Shown: piece after piece, positions 43,899-56,512 of the stretch
Layout of the letters: every line of letters begins with the position of its first letter
How positions within the stretch are numbered: the stretch's first letter is position 1
Source: Gracilaria domingensis
Lineage: Eukaryota > Rhodophyta > Florideophyceae > Gracilariales > Gracilariaceae
Assembly (NCBI GenBank): GCA_022539475.1
Contig: VCMS01000129.1
Location: forward strand, 81,106-145,105
Direction of reading: 5' to 3'
DNA: 64,000 nt
The notes under the pieces: generated by a model
What the model saw: the letters and a program-made list of their open reading frames with translations, nothing else
What the model was told of the DNA's origin: nothing
Databases searched by the model: none
Position numbers and translations under genes: made by a program

Positions 43899-46239
43899 TT
43901 GGAGGAGACCCACATTACTTGTTCTTCATGCTATACTGCCGCAGCTATCTTTAAAGCAAGTGGGCTCGCTTGCACTTTGTCGAATTCAAGATGTTGCGCT
44001 AACTCTTAATTACACATTTCTTTTCGAGTGCACTTAATACATTGATTTGTACTAATCAACCGTCAAATCGTTCAAGACGAAGGTGTACCCGACATAGTAT
44101 ATATTGTTTCAGCGAATGTCTTGTGACATACCTTATCGTTATTTATCAGCTCTCTGTAGCGGACAGTCTGAGCGCTCCCTCCATTGTTTGCTTCGCTAGC
44201 AAAGAACTCAACAGGAGATGGATTCCATATCCGTTTCCATAGTTAGAGAAAATGTAAAGGCCACAGGATCATCCGCATCGGAAAACAGCTTGTGAACAAA
44301 CTTGACTCTTTTCAGTTTGTGGTCCAGGCTACAGGTGGATTGCCAAAACTTTTGGAACTGCATATGTGTGTTGACTCTGCACATCAAGGCCTGGTCCGTA
44401 CTATGATATGTGCGGCATGTCGAACAAACGCTTAATGCGGCTCTTATTCAGTAAATGTCGCAGACTCTTGTCGAAACCAAGTGCAGCCTGCCATACACGG
44501 ATACGATCTCGGGTTTTAGATGTTGAGAACGTGCATCCCAAAGCGAAGAAAAAGTCTTTACTACAGACTCGGTAGCTTTCTATCGCGTATGACTCCTTAT
44601 CGGTGTCGCCGACAAAATATTCTGGAAATCTCACATTAGATCTGGTAAACGTATACTAAGCGTCTCACTTTTCTGCTGGAACAACACTCTCAACAGTATG
44701 ATTTAGAAGAAAATCCCAAGTGCTTAACTGTAACGCGTTAGCTCTCTTCTTTGGTGACGCTTTTCCCTCAAGGCCCAATCAAGCCCTCCTCGTTGAGTTG
44801 ATCAGAAGGGCGACGTCAGTTACAAAAGAAACGTGAGTACCTTTTTCTGTAAACAATAGCATTCCTCTGCACAAGGGCATGGGCTGGCCTTAACCTGGTT
44901 AGGATGCAGGAGTGTGTCTACGTCTATGTGACGACTTATTACACTTCCATGGATGGGATTTCGGGACATTCTACGATCAAGCTGATCACGCAAGGTTGTG
45001 ATTTGGTGGCCTGAACGGATTCATTATCACGATGATGGCATCTCGTCACAACATCTCTCGCATTGAACTATTTTCAGGTTTCGTGACAGGCCATAACGAG
45101 GGCTCTTCCTACGGCGCTGTAAAGGTATGCCACTACGATGAGAAACATGAGGGTTCTCTTGGGCAACTGCGGGTGACAGAGCCTTTCACATACATGAACA
45201 TAGGTATCTACGTACATACAGATTCAGCAGAGACCACAGGCACAGCTAAACGTCACCCGTTCTGTGGATACAAGCTCTCCCTTGAGAGAGATGAATTCAT
45301 TTGCCTTTTTGTTTCTTCTCCAATGAAGTCCAGAAATACTCCAAGAATATGAACGCTTTAAAGAATAAAGGGATGGGACCATGATGATGATGATGAAGGT
45401 TCCTCCATCTTTTCTTTCATATGATGTAAGGGCACCCTTCAGATTCGCACTACAATGGTGTTAACGGGAAGAGCTTGGAGGCCATTCTTCCTCTTTTTCG
45501 CCACAAGAATAATACTCCACGATACTTTTCTCTCTCGAAAGGTATCGGTCTTCTTCGGGGTCCCAAACGGGATTCGTTTCACTTCCGAATTCGAAATCAA
45601 GTACGCATCGCGAAGGTGGACCTCACGCACACATCGTTCTTACTCTCTAGGAATACACTACTCGCTCAAAGGGGGCGCAATAATATTCCACTTTTTATGA
45701 GTAGCGTGTAAGGCAAATAGGGGTACAATCTGAAGGAACATGAATCACGGGCCATTGATCCTTGATCAAGAAGTATAAAGACGGCAATACCTTCGTATGT
45801 TAGAACAAAGTCAAGATGTTATTCGAAACGCTATTGAGCTCAGATCAGTCTTGTAGTAGATACAGATACAGAAGTATTTCGTTTTTCAGCAATGCCGACG
45901 CGCTAACTAATGGTATGATCTCGATTCTTCGGAACAACAAAACTATCATACAGACATCGTATTATAGTCAGCGCCAAGAGACTTGGTAATGCAGATTGTG
46001 CAACAGAAAAAACAAATTACCACCCAGTTTCGAGACAAACGATAAACGGAAGTGCATCCTGTCCAAAAACAAGCGCAAAATCATATGGAACTACTCATGA
46101 CAGATGCTGCGACAGCCTTTTGCATCTTCAGGGTAATTCACGACTTCTATCCACGAGACCAGCCGTTCTGACTACTGATAAAGTCGTTTATTTCGTCACG
46201 TAACCATTGTTGCTCTACCGGATCCAATGCATCTCCAAA
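43899..46239. other. Intergenic stretch without a recognised gene
   Basis: Mixed composition with small open frames (44042-44242, 45032-45352, 45455-45711) lacking any motif. An ATG/ATC microsatellite lies near 45380. The right end may hold the decayed 3' end of the family C chromovirus. Confidence 0.4.
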
Positions 46240-48125
46240 TACATGTCATCTGTTTCCTTCATTGAGGACTAGGAAGACTGTTGCCAGTGTAGTTGCCGTT
46301 TGGTTCTTCAGAGGTATTGACCTTGTGAGTTTTGTGAACCTGTCAGTTATGAATACTACAAAGCCATAGCCCTCCGAGGTATTGGACAGAGGCCTCAGTA
46401 TGTTTATGGCGACAAAATCTAATGGCCTCGCCACCGAGAATAGCTTCAGGTACTTCTTGTGCTTCCTAACAAAATCTCGGGTCTTAACGCACGAATTGAA
46501 CTAAATCACATAGGTATAGATGTCGTTAGCCATATGCAGCCAAAAGAACTGTCTCCAAAGGTTGTATTACAATCGTGTAGCTCTGGGGTGACCCGATAAT
46601 CGTGGGTTGTGTGAGAGGTATAAAACCCTCTGTCACAACGACTCAGGTACAATCTTCTGGAGTGCTTCGTCTAGCGGTGAGCGGCGAACCAGATATCCAT
46701 TATGATCGACGTCAAACTGAGAGTCTTTCCTCCAAAGTACGTCAGCGAGCGTCTTGCGGAACCTATCGATCGATTGATATCGCAAGAACTCTTCATGGGT
46801 GGTTGGGGAGTGCTCCCCTTCTTCCAGAGAAAAAAGAGTTCGCACTACCACTTGGCAGGAACGGTCATCATCCCAGTATCCCTTTAGCACATCGTTATCC
46901 TCGTGGTTGGCTGTTTCAATGGTAAAGGATGCGATGTCGTCGTCCACTACGTCAGTGTCGAGTCCTTCGATGTTCAACCGGAACATGGCGTCCGCCACTC
47001 CGTGTTTGAACCTGCGGCGATATTGCAAATTGTATTAAAAATCTTAGAGTCTTAGAAGTCATTGGGCTAATCGACTTGATGCGTTTGCGAGGCCTAGAAT
47101 CCACCTCAGGCATTCATGATCCGTTCGGAGCCTGAATAATTCATCACATAGGTACTGACGAAGCATTGGCATCCTCCATGCTACCACCAGCCACTCTTTC
47201 TACGTTACGGTGTAGTTCTGCTCCGCGTGGTTTATGGCTCTGCTCCAGTAACCTATGAGTGCTAGAGTTCCGTCCTTCTTGTCCTGCATGAGGCAGCAAC
47301 CTATTTGGGCATCGGACGCATCCGCGTCCCAGGTATACGGGAGACCCGTCTTGGGTGATTCCACTATCGGTAGGGGTAGTGGTGCTGCTTTCAATCGGTA
47401 GAAAGCGTCTACTTCGTCATCTTTCAAGCAGTAGAAGTGGGAGGGCTGCCCTTTCTGTAACCGTCGCTTCAGAGGCGCGTCTATTTTGCGAACTTTTTGA
47501 TGACTCGTTGGTAGACTTTACGCAGACCTATAAAGGATCGTATCTCGGTCTGCGACGTGGAGAGCGTCGCTTCCTGTACCGCCGGGATATTCCGTTTGGT
47601 CACTTCAAGCTTCCCAGGGCTCATTTTTTGCCCTAGGTACTCCACCTCTTGGGTGAAGAACATGAACTTTTGTAGCTTCGGAGCTACAACCACTTTCTGT
47701 AGTAGCTCTAATAACACTTGGACATGTGCGAAGTGTTCTTAGATCGACTATGAATAGATGACTACGTCTTCTGCATACACCAGTGCGGTTCTCCATTTCA
47801 CTTTAGGCAGTATGATGTCCAGTGCCCTTTGGAAGGTAGCTGGCGCGTTTCGTGAACCAAACGGCTTACGTGAAAAGCGAAGAGTCCTGCGTGACATGTG
47901 AACGCTGTATTTTCGCGATCAACTCCTGGAATTTTGATTTGCCAGTAAGTGCAGTTCGCGTCCAGTGTGGCAAAGATGTTTGCATCTCCTAAAGAGTCGA
48001 TACAATCTTCTATCATCAGGATGGGGTAGGAATCCCTCACCGTTACGGAATTCAGTTTTCTGCAGTCAATACAGAACCGCATACGGGTCTCTCCAGGCCT
48101 CTGGACTGGCACCACAGGGCTAGTA

Positions 48126-48172
48126 ACCGCTATTTCGGAGTTGACTAGTAGGCAACTCCGAATTAGCGGTTT
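48126..48172. repeat. Imperfect inverted repeat within family C
   Basis: Arms of 19 bp at 48126-48144 and 48154-48172 with one mismatch and a 9-nt spacer. They interrupt the RT-coding stretch of the decayed element, so the structure looks like a local inverted duplication. Confidence 0.85.
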
Positions 48173-51100
48173 CTATCACCCTTTATGGGGACATTCGCTC
48201 CATTTCCTCCAGCTGTGCCTCACGGGCTTTATGCGCCGCTCGATATTTCTGTTGGTGGATGGGGCGAGAGTGCGGTTTCAGGTCGATCCTATGTTGGGTA
48301 GCCTTCATCGATCCCAACTTCTCGGACCACATGGTACTTAACGGCTACAGGAGTCCTAGGATGCAAGCTCTAAGCTCCTTCCCTTCGAGGCCTTCGTCTT
48401 CCAGTTGGTGACTTGGTCTAGATCCAGCGTCTGGTCCTTCTGGTCGTCTGGATCCTGTACCACTTGGTTTGTTGGCTGCATATTGGCACTGCCTCTCCCG
48501 TCCTTAGGCTACCTTCTCGTTTGACCATGATAGTGTCATCGTAGAGATAGTGCGCGGAGCTGGTAGGGCGAGACCAATGAGGGTATGCTTTGGCAATTTG
48601 ACCGGACGGTTACTGAAGTTGGTTATGTAGACTTGGAATGGTTTCGTCGGAATGTTATCGACTATCCCATTTGCCATCAAGGTCATATGTAGCTCAGCTA
48701 ATCGTGAGTGGTTCGGAATAGTGACCATGCCGGGTTGTTAGCATGTTGCTTTCGCGACCATGTGGTTCATAGGCGGAATAAACACCGCTTTTGCTAACCG
48801 TACCTTACTGGATAGCGTATATTCCGCCCTCGGCTGGTATTTCTGCTTCTTCTGCATCGGATAAGCTCCTTGGTGGTTGCTCACAATAGCGATAGGCGGA
48901 ACATTTTGAAAAGTAAGCATCTTCGAGTGGAGGAAATGGCACAAACATGCTGATCGTTGAACGTCGTCGGCAGAATACAGTCGGTTGCCAGTTGTTTCAA
49001 GACGATAAAAAGAACTCGTACCTTCATGGTGTCAATTAATACCATTATGGTCAATGTCCCCATGACAGTTAGTGGTATGTTGATAGCGTCAACCAGTCAG
49101 TTTGTAATTGTATACGCCTGAAGCTTGTTAACTTGCCGAGTAGATAATAGTACTTTGGCATTCACCAGGTTAGATCCTGCCCCGGTATCCAGGACAGTAA
49201 CACATGGTAACAAGTGGTTACAACTAATCCCATGGGTGGCGTTTATCTCATAGTTATTATGCTTGAGGAAGCATACTTGTTCGGCGTCGTCCGTGAGGCC
49301 CTTCTCACCTGTAACTAACGGGTAATCGTCCATACTTGCACTATTTGGATTCTGGAAGGCCTTCCAGATTTGGAGAGTCGGGGAAGGCCTCTATCCCAAC
49401 TGTTTGGAGTTTTCTGCCGGTGGGGCGGGATCCATTTGGTCCTGCTCTGTGATTAGGTGTACCTGTTGCGGTGCCGACGCGCCTGGGCGCGCATTTGCGT
49501 GCCCCGTGCCAGCGTTACGCGCCGTAGCTCCAAATATATACTGGTCTTTCTGCTGGCGAGCGTTGAGGAGCGCAGCTCTGTTCTGCGAGCCACAGTCGGG
49601 CACGCCGTAGCCAAGTGGTGAGGTGAAAACCAGAACCAACAGAGGAGGTTTCTCGTTGTGTGGTCTTCCATCGCAGGCAACGGTGCGTGCGGTGAGAGAC
49701 GAACTCTAGTAGGTGCTGCGCTCCGTTGCGTGGGTTGGCTCTATTTCCTCCATATTGGTTGAATGGCACCGTCAGGACAGGAGTGACCCGAACGGATACC
49801 TGTGATGGTGGAGTCGAGGTCTGCCTTCAGGGTCGCTCGCTGGAAACCGAGCTGGACAACGAGGTATTGCCCTGTTAACGAGTCGTGGGCTGAGAGATCG
49901 CCAAATGGATTGGCCGACATTGAGAGGCGTACTATGTGGAGGCCTCATCCGTAGTGGGGTCCTCCTCCTCTACGTCAAACACTGACCGTCTGGTTTTCCC
50001 TCTTTCCTTTTTCTTCGATGCTTTGCCAAGCGGTGCCGAGTCACTCTGGGATCCTGACCGAACGGGGTCGCTTAGACCCTGCTTGTGGCGGGCTAGAGCG
50101 TTGTAGTCAAACGTGAGGTTAGTAGCTAAATAGCTGCGGATCTGCTATCGGATGGAGTTTGCCGCATTATCGGCATACATAGATTTCAACTTCTTGGTCG
50201 TAAAGACACTTCCACAGCGGGAGGATCGCCCATAAGGAGCGAGCAAATTCCAATTCGGTTTGTCTAGCGCCTGGGCCATACGCGAGCACTTCTGCGTACG
50301 CCCCTGGATCACCTCATCGGTAGCATAGGTTTCTACTAGGAAGTTGACCACCTGCGGTTACGTTGTCAACATTTCTGTTTGGTCTTCGTCCACTGCCATG
50401 GTGTTACCATGGAGGCGGCTGTAGAGCAGAGCTCTAGCCTGACCAGTTAGGTAGAATTGAAACAACTACATGGCCGCCGCCTCTGAAAACCCATTTTGGT
50501 CACAGGCGATCTTGAATCTTTGAAGGAAATCAATGATCGCAATGGGATTATCCCCGCTGAAGCGAGTTTCACCCAGTTGGAAACGAAGCTTCCTATGATG
50601 CTTCTTTATCTTCTGCGCTACGTCTTCGGTATATTTAGCATGTCTGTTCTCGAACCTGTAGGTACAGTAGTCGACCGCTTTGGTGAAAAAATCATTGAGC
50701 GGCGTAAGTACCACTAGGGCGGTTTCCTCGTCGGAAGTTGAGTCCGAATCATTATACCTTTTGCTCTTACCCTTGCAGGAATTCTTTCCTTGCCTCAGGG
50801 GAGAGTCCTTCCCCTTGCCTCAAGAACTTTTACGGTCGTCGTCTCCTGACGAGTCCGAATCGGTTTCCGAGAACGAAGAGTCTGAGTCTGACCGTTGACT
50901 CTTTCTCTTTTCCCTTTTGGTCTTCTTCTTCTTACGATTTGGTGTACGTCGACGCTCTTCTTCTGAGCCCGATGAGTCTCCATCAGGTTATCCCCCATCT
51001 GGTCCTGACGGAGCTCCACCAGTGAATTAGGGGAGGTATACGTACCTCGTGCCCTCCATACAGGGAGTCTCCGCCCTTTTCTCCATGCGATCAATGAGTC

Positions 51101-51770
51101 CTTCACCAAGTGGTTGCGTAGGAGGGTTAGGATGGAGACTACCAAGTGGTCTAGCGGTCCGTGCTGCAGGCGGGGGAGCGTGCTTCATGAGCGTGGCCTG
51201 GGCTACCATCTCGGGTTGAATTGTAGCTCCCCTGTGCTGCAGAGCCAGCATTACCAATCGGTCAACGTGTTCCCGTATCTCGTTCTCGAGGTACTGTACC
51301 ACCACCACGGCTTTCTTTTTGTGGACCTCCTGGCAGGTTTGACCAACTACCACTCGAGTGACTTCGTCCATGTCCAGTCGCAGGCCGATTGGCACCTCTA
51401 TTTGGTCTCCCACTGGGGTTTTTATGGGAGCAAGATCCGCCGTAGCGGAACCAGCGCCCGTATCCACTTGGTCAGCCCGGAGAGGGGTCGAGGGGCCCCA
51501 GTCTCTCGGTCGTTCTTCTTCTCTTTGGGTGGGCGTTCCTTTCGAATAAGGTTCTCCGGGTTATCCACTGCCCTATAGGAAACTGAACCTTTTATGCGGT
51601 AACCACTTGGTGGAGCATTCGGCGCTCTTTTCTGGTATCAGGCGCAGCTTTTCATACTTTAGATAACTGGAGTTGAAACAAATGGCTTCGGCAACGGGAA
51701 CCAAACCACTCGGGTATCTCGTAGGTTCCAAGCGGGTTTTCCAATTCCACTTCATAGACCAAAATTCAAG

Positions 51771-51782
51771 GTCGGGAGACCA
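51771..51782 (-). other. Family C primer-binding site
   Basis: The minus strand reads TGGTCTCCCGAC, identical to the sites of families A and B, although the rest of the element is badly decayed. The plus strand starting at 51788 (TGTGCTGCAAC) resembles the family A LTR start, so the 5' LTR probably begins there. Confidence 0.65.
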
Positions 51783-51787
51783 AAATA

Positions 51788-52300
51788 TGTGCTGCAACCG
51801 ATCAGTGCGAGGTGTTAGTGAGGAGCCTCAAATCGGCTTAACCCTACGGTGGCTGAAACACTTGACAACGAATAGCTCGGTAGCACCCACCGCTGCCGAT
51901 AATGCACGGTGACCTGTGATGGAAACCCAGGACGGCTGAAACAGGCACAGGATGTCCAGAGTTCTGCTGCTTGTAGGAATGTAGCTCAGTGAACTAGCGT
52001 CTGTTCAAAAATGGAGCCTGGGTGTAAGAAAGGTGGTGCTGTCAGAAAAGCTTACAGAAGTAAATGTAGAAAGTCTAATATTCGGAGGTTCGTTAGAGGA
52101 AAACGGTGGAAAATAGAGTCAGACTCAAAAGAGTCTGAGCTAGACAATTTCAGCAGAAGAGAAGCCCAAGAAGCAATTAGACAAGAGATATTCCGAAGAG
52201 AAGACTTTTAGAACCAATTGTACATATTCGCACGGTGGGCCATATAAAATAACTTGAGATAGCCCCCATTCGCAGGAAGACTCTGATATACTTCGTCTTA
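51788..52300 (-). repeat. Probable remains of the family C 5' LTR
   Basis: Begins TGTGCTGCAAC, comparable to the family A LTR end, next to the primer-binding site. The outer end and a partner LTR were not found, so the length is uncertain. Confidence 0.4.
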
Positions 52301-52860
52301 ACCCGCGTACGAATTGAATAACCCGCACAATTACGTTGACTTTACAGTACAACCAGTAACCGCAATTAGTGTGGGTGCACAATTACTGTTGTACTAAAAA
52401 TCGTGTGAACCGTAATAACCCACACCATTTACGGTACAAACAGGTTCATGCACCGACTAATTTAATGTGGGGTACGATGGTGATTTCCGCCGGTGAAGCC
52501 AAAAAATAACGGTGATTCGCACAGGACTAGCGCTAAATTTGAATGTGCTTTTGGAGGAGCTTTATTTGTTCCTTGAACGTCAAGAAATTTGTAGCAAAGC
52601 ATCGAAATCAATTTGACGGTGAAGTTGTTTTGCAGTAGATGGGAGATCGCGCAAATGCTGAATCCACATCATTTGAGTCAAACGTATATAACATGGGCCA
52701 CACTATTTTGGTTTGTACAATATTTAGTGTGGTATTGTAATTACTGTGGGACACATTAGTAGTGGTTTCTTTTGCCCAAAAAGGCCTTCATCAAATAGTG
52801 TGGGTTACATTTATTTGCGGTCACTGGGGTGTACTGCCTTACACTTGTAAGTACTTCAGA
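52301..52860. mobile_element. Foldback-like element with long imperfect inverted ends
   Basis: The first ~150 bp and the reverse complement of the last ~170 bp share blocks: CAGTACAACCAGTAACCGCAA against CAGTACACCCCAGTGACCGCAA, and CCACACCATTTACGGTACAAAC against CCACACTAAATATTGTACAAAC. The motif CCCACAC recurs inside both arms. The centre (about 52460-52680) has no ORF. It looks like an old non-autonomous DNA element; exact ends are unclear. Confidence 0.45.
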
Positions 52861-53060
52861 TGCAAGGTGAGATGGCTACGGACTGTAGTTTCTACCCGTA
52901 CCGGCTCTAAACGTACGCAATGTGACTGTCAGAGTGCCAAAATAAAGAATAACTTAAGTAGTCGCCAAGGGACTCCAAAGAGTACACTTTTCATTTACCT
53001 ATACCTGTGTACGCCCTGTCCTGGACCATCGCTTATTAATGCCCATCTATGTGGTTTTAT

Positions 53061-53125
53061 TACAATTATACAAGAAAAAAGTGCCCTTCGGCCGCACGCG
53101 GCGCTTCGCGCCGCGGCCGAATGGT
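53061..53125. other. Short GC-rich hairpin in AT-rich DNA
   Basis: Near 53088-53119 GGCCGC and related GC blocks (TCGGCCGCACGCGGCG and CGCCGCGGCCGA) are mutually complementary around GCTTCGCGC, a compact stem of about 13 bp. No T-run terminator follows. Function unknown. Confidence 0.5.
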
Positions 53126-53399
53126 TCGTCTGTCACTGCAGCAAAACTTCGTATTGAAAAACAGCAAAACTGTGCCATACCTAAATTATTTGCGTTCTGA
53201 ATACAGCAGTGAGACATACATTGCTTGTTCTGTCTTCGATGTACTAGATTTTCTCATCAATACACAAATAAAACCTATGACGGTACGCATCATCCAAATA
53301 TAGCATAATTTCATTTTTCTGTTTGCTAATCGCACTCAGTGTACTCAAGTGCGACGGTAAGGTGGGTTTTGAAGTAAACGCAACTACAGTTTGAGCCAT

Positions 53400-54260
53400 G
53401 TTGAAGCAGTGACACAGTGTAGACCATCTCGTTCAATTTGCCCAATGTACCGGCATATACGTAAGCATAATGTGATCCATGTAAAAACACTGACTCACTG
53501 TAGACCATTGCGTTGAATTTGCATAGTGTATATAATAACGCACAATATAAGCGATGTTGACGAAGTGACTCAATTTGAAACAATCCGTTCAATTTTCAAC
53601 GTAGAATACGTAAACACAATGTGAGTCAGATTGATCTAGTGACTCACTGTAGACCATTTCTCTGAATTTGCGGAGGGTAATGCAGTATAATTTAGAATAA
53701 TGTGAGGTATGTTGAAGAAGTCACTCACTGTGCACCACTTGGAATCGTAGTAGACCATTGCGTTGAATTTGCTTAGTGTAACGGCGTATCCGCACGCACA
53801 ATGTAACCCATGTTGAGGACGTGACTCACTCTAAATCATTTCGTTAAATTAACTCATTGCAACGGCGTATACGTAAGCACAATGTGAGCCATGTTGAATA
53901 TTCAGCTCACTGTAAACCACTGTTTTGAATTTGCTGAAGGCAACGGCGTGTACGTTAGCACAATGAAAGTCAGGTTACATGAGAAATTCACTGTAGACCA
54001 TTTTTTGACTTTGCTTCGTGTAGCGTCGTTTTAGTAAGCAAAATTTGACCCACGTTTAAAAGAATAATCACTGTAGACCCTTTTTTTTGAATTTCCTAAC
54101 GGTCACGTTGTGTATGTAAGCACAATGTGAGCCACGTTGAATATCAGACTCACTGTATACCATTTCGTTGAATTCGCTTAGGGTGAGGTCGTTTAGGTAA
54201 CACAAATGTGAGCCAAGTTGAAGTGGACATTCATTGTGGACGATTTTCTTGAATGTTATT
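53400..54260. repeat. Degenerate satellite, ~80-bp unit, about 11 copies
   Basis: Units begin with a GACTCACTGTAGACCATT-like block. They continue TTGAATTTGCTTAGTG, CGGCGTATACGTAAGCACAATGTGAGCC (imperfect in most units) and end with GTTGAA. Unit starts lie near 53411, 53492, 53567, 53641, 53721, 53823, 53904, 53986, 54066, 54147 and 54227, so the period is 75-82 bp with one longer interval. Copies are well diverged, so the array is old or under some sequence-specific constraint. Confidence 0.85.
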
Positions 54261-54872
54261 AGATTGATTCACAGCTGCACCCTATAATGAGCACTGTTTG
54301 ATGTCAAAGCTTTTGTGATACATGAATGTTTCTGCTGTGATATCTAAAATGGGAACGGATGGATTTCGTTAATGTGAAAGATGCTTGCAGCAATCTTCAG
54401 CTACAAAGTATAATTAGAACTTACTGATTTCAAACCTATCGTGATATATGAAGACTTCTGCCGTGATGCTTTGAAGAATTGAAACTGGTGGATTCCTTTA
54501 ATGTTGGAGATGTTTGCTTGCAGTTGAAGCACATTGTACATGACAGCGATAATTATGGATCTAGCTCTTGATGAGATATGTTGTGCTTGTAGACTGCGCT
54601 TTAATCACCAACCAACAGCAGTATCCAGCATTTTTTGCACTATGAATAGAAGGCTAAGATTGACAACCACTAGATCGATGCCCAAACCTTCAGCACCTCA
54701 GCTCTTCAACAACTAAGCATTTTCGCGCTTCGGCCAGGCAGCCCTTTCGCTCTGCCGACTCTCTGCCCCTCGTCCCCTTCTCCACCCCTTTCCTTCCTAC
54801 CCCACTCCTTTGCGCACCGCCCTCCTCCCTTCCGTTCCCTCTTCCTTCCGTCAATCACCGAAGATTTTGCCA
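54261..54872. other. Upstream region of the small unknown gene
   Basis: About 54.26-54.7 kb is AT-rich without features. From about 54.73 kb the plus strand becomes strongly C/T-rich, a pyrimidine-rich leader directly before the ATG at 54873. Such CT-rich stretches are common around transcription starts of compact eukaryotic genes. Confidence 0.4.
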
Positions 54873-55385
54873 ATGGATAACAACAACGCCGGTGGCGCCC
54901 GTAATACGCTCGCTTTTGATATAGCGTATCATTTCTATGCTCGTATCGAACTGGGGGACCAGAGGATGTTGGTGTGGTTTGACGGCATAACTGACGATCT
55001 TACCGAGAAGTATCGCCTGGCTTGGGCGTCTTTTCACATCGTCTTCAGATTCATGCAGCTCCGTGGGCCGTTCCTAACCGAGGAGCATGCTCTTCTTCTC
55101 AGGAAGCTTTTCATTGCATACGACAACGGAGTCATGGAGGACTTGCATGACGAGTTTCAACTATATCTGTACGGTTGGATTTTTGCCCAGTTTGGTCATC
55201 TAAGCCCGGATCGTGAGGATACGTTCATGGATGAGATCGAAGCCGCTCTTGTGCACATCGAAGAGTTTCAGGACGATACCGAATTCTCTGTGGAGTTTGA
55301 GCCTCGTTCCGATATGAGCCTCTTCCCGAATCCTCCTGGAGTGTTCGAGAATCATCCCGTGGCCAATGGAGTGCATCAGCATTAA
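54873..55385 (+). CDS. Conserved-looking small acidic protein, function unknown
   Basis: A 170-codon intronless frame. I chose the ATG at 54873 (GCCAATGG) over the upstream one at 54810 because the upstream part is a CT-rich leader. The protein is acidic, with many aromatic residues in amphipathic helices (YHFYARIEL, FRFMQLRG, FQLYLYGWIFAQFGHL). No zinc site, signal peptide or membrane span is evident; it looks soluble and helical. A pyrimidine-rich leader precedes it and an AATAAA lies 140 bp after the stop, so it resembles a real host transcription unit. It is the only convincing gene for several kilobases. I do not recognise the family. Confidence 0.65.
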   Translation: MDNNNAGGARNTLAFDIAYHFYARIELGDQRMLVWFDGITDDLTEKYRLAWASFHIVFRFMQLRGPFLTEEHALLLRKLFIAYDNGVMEDLHDEFQLYLYGWIFAQFGHLSPDREDTFMDEIEAALVHIEEFQDDTEFSVEFEPRSDMSLFPNPPGVFENHPVANGVHQH

Positions 55386-55524
55386 ATGTTTGGCATTAAT
55401 TCTAAAATCGTTGATCTACTATAGTTAGTTATTTTAGAAGATATTTATTTGTTTCGTATTGTGTGGTTAGTATTCTGATCACAATGTGGGATCTTTTGAT
55501 TTATGATGGTTTCTTAGATGCCTT

Positions 55525-55530
55525 AATAAA
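55525..55530 (+). terminator. Poly(A) signal AATAAA
   Basis: AATAAA 140 bp downstream of the stop of the small acidic gene, followed by a T-rich stretch, as expected for a eukaryotic 3' end. Confidence 0.6.
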
Positions 55531-56512
55531 CCAATTGTTTTGTTATTTTCTTTGCGTTTTCGTCTGATACAAATAGATAAAAGAAAGTGTAGTCAATTTA
55601 TTGATTTGATGCATTGCAAAAGTCCATGGCCTCTTGCGACCTAGAATTTAGCATACGTTTAGCTCTCAAATGCAGTACACTTAAATCTCGAATGCTGTAC
55701 ACTTGAATCTTAATACTGCAGACTTGGCTCCCTGTCATGAAGCATATGGAAATCCTCCCTTTTTTGCACTCTCGATAGTGCGACATGGAGACGTCTTGCG
55801 CAAAAGACGTATAAAGACAGTTTGTATCTCGACAAAGAGGGTTCAAATATAGTAACAGAACTTTTTGTACTGAAAAAACTTTTCTTCTTCTAGTTGTATC
55901 GTCCACCTTCGACGAAATATACAGACTCAGGTAGAACTGGGTTCTTCACTCGTACTAGCGTTTCATGAATTTTTGCAGTGCGAATAGTTATATCTCTTTT
56001 ATTATGGAAAAGGATTACGTTTATTTTTGTCCAAACTCTTGAGTGATGGACAAATACTTGTTTTCAAGCATTAACTGGATGATTTTTACTTGCGAGCTCT
56101 CAGAGACCGCGGAGGTTTGAGCGCTCTTCTCGAACATAATCGTTTGTTCTTGTATATGTTGCAGTCATAAACAGAGGTTTATAGTGGTGTATTTAAAAAA
56201 ACTTTTTGCTTCATATAGCAAAATAAAAGGTGAAATGTTTTTTTATTGTAGATAATTTGGCCTAAATGCGGATGTGAATTACTTTCTTATTGAATTGGAC
56301 AAAGCAAAAACTTCTGGTTCCGGATATCTATTTGGAACTTAAAAGTGAAAGTTGTGGTCGATTTTATGAAAACTTAATTTATTAAGATGGAGCAGTAAAA
56401 GTTTTATTGTTGCAGCTATTAAAATTTAGTTTATTTACGTACGACATGAGTTTACTAGGTGTAGTTGTACTACGACTGGATATCGTTCTGCACAGGAAGC
56501 CTGTGCGCACCT

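Larger units (their letters stand above)
46240..51787 (-). mobile_element. Family C Ty3/gypsy chromovirus relative, heavily decayed
   Basis: Minus-strand remnant with many breaks. Recognisable, from right to left: primer-binding site (51771-51782), gag with a Ser/Asp-rich region and the block FSGDNPIAIIDFLQRF near 50.5 kb, and retropepsin (VLDTGAG) near 49.2 kb. RT follows at about 47.5-48.1 kb, RNase H near 47.3 kb, the integrase zinc region near 46.7 kb and integrase core near 46.3-46.4 kb. The gag and PR blocks are clearly related to families A and B. No chromodomain was recognised. The number of interruptions and the loss of the left end indicate the oldest of the three elements. Confidence 0.85.

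Noticed and set aside
45032-45352. 106-codon ORF
   Set aside because: Composition is plausible, but there is no domain, neighbour or signal to support it.
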